Shown here: positions 41,003 through 41,121 of the stretch, piece after piece
How the letters are laid out: every line of letters begins with the position of its first letter
How positions within the stretch are numbered: the stretch's first letter is position 1
Source: Flavobacterium sp. LHD-85
Lineage (GTDB): Bacteria > Bacteroidota > Bacteroidia > Flavobacteriales > Flavobacteriaceae
Reading direction: 5' to 3'
Length of the DNA: 41,121 nt
Assembly: GCF_030929595.1 (NCBI RefSeq)
Contig: NZ_JAVFVR010000023.1
Span: 1-41,121 of the forward strand
The notes under the pieces: generated by a model
Told to the model about the DNA's origin: nothing
The model's input: only the letters and a program-made list of their open reading frames with translations
Databases searched by the model: none
Program-made: the position numbers and the translations under genes

Positions 41003-41121
41003 CTGTAAATGTTAGATAATTCGGTAACAAAATTTAACTTTAATAAATTTTGTTGCGATGAGAAATAACAGTCAGGATTCAACATTAGAGAGAAACTATT
41101 TAGAGAAGTATCGCTTTTTGA
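41003..41121 (+). mobile_element. Possible left end of an insertion sequence
   Basis: From about 41003 the sequence is unlike the gaps between other genes here. A perfect 11-bp inverted repeat, AACAAAATTTA (41026-41036) and TAAATTTTGTT (41044-41054), precedes an ORF start. TGTCATTCCTGT near 40995-41006 could be a TGT-type IS end. The downstream ORF looks like the beginning of a transposase. The element runs past the window, so neither the right end nor a target duplication can be checked. Confidence 0.3.
41058..41121 (+). CDS. Truncated ORF at window edge, possibly an IS481-like transposase
   Basis: An ORF opens at ATG 41058 and is still open at the last base: 21 codons beginning MRNNSQDSTLERNYLEKYRF. 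The YLEKYRFL stretch recalls the N-terminus of HTH-plus-integrase-core transposases I remember from Flavobacteriaceae (IS481-like), but 21 residues are too few to be sure. It begins 74 bp after mtaB in the same direction, right behind a perfect inverted repeat. Confidence 0.4.
   Translation, partial: MRNNSQDSTLERNYLEKYRFL

Overview
The window looks like an ordinary chromosomal segment of a Flavobacterium-type member of the Bacteroidota, in the broad range of F. johnsoniae. The evidence is: AT-rich intergenic DNA; almost no Shine-Dalgarno sequences; promoters of the Bacteroidota type (a TTTG-like box about 20 bp upstream of TAnnTTTG, clearest before grpE at 29606-29638); a PafA-type phosphatase; the dnaA / LMW-phosphatase / RsmI-like cluster; and the udk-ftsB-mutB-mutA run. 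Nearly every gene is a housekeeping gene. I see no prophage, CRISPR array or secretion island.

Layout. 1-142: 3' end of a 5S rRNA with its terminator, so an rRNA operon lies just upstream. 183-323: a structured repeat. 451-9681: pafA; ald with a divergent Lrp-type regulator; a long-form GAPDH; an HtrA/DegP protease; then dapF-GNAT-mltG. 10165-10806: a lysozyme-like exported protein. 10930-15806 (minus): udk, ftsB and both methylmalonyl-CoA mutase subunits, with a tiny antitoxin-like gene between the subunits. 16185-21440 (minus): dnaA, LMW-PTP, RsmI-like methylase, a TonB-C-terminal protein, methionine aminotransferase and a dienoyl-CoA reductase-like SDR. 21628-27354: thioesterase, YigZ, HAD, ribD, GNAT, prmC and a MacB-like permease. 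27581-35259: hisS, tRNA-Trp, grpE-dnaJ, a NatAB-like ABC exporter and a sigma-54-type response regulator without a DNA-binding domain. 35348-40984: a half DEAD-box protein, alpha/beta hydrolase, DUF2007 protein, Cof-type HAD, GNAT, a secreted Cys-containing unknown and mtaB. 41003 to the end: what may be the left end of an insertion sequence.

The genes serve cell-wall synthesis and turnover (dapF, mltG, the lysozyme-like protein, ftsB), envelope quality control (degP), protein folding (grpE-dnaJ), translation (hisS, tRNA-Trp, prmC, mtaB), replication (dnaA), riboflavin (ribD), and alanine, glycolytic and propionyl-CoA metabolism.

The most interesting layer is between the genes. At least a dozen gaps contain imperfect palindromes whose arms are short tandem words of about 7-9 bp. 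The words differ from site to site (CAGT-type, AATTCCAA-type, GATTAAAAG-type, AGGTTTTTGAAACC-type, CAAAGGTT-type, TAAGC-type). In nearly every case the palindrome starts within about 0-27 nt of a stop codon, and in prmC it encodes the last residues. A second, unrelated element occurs twice (183-323 and 15044-15167). It has a covarying hairpin and conserved flanks and looks like a structured RNA. Some individual proteins also stand out: DnaJ with only half of its zinc-binding motifs, the response regulator without a DNA-binding domain, and the half helicase next to it.
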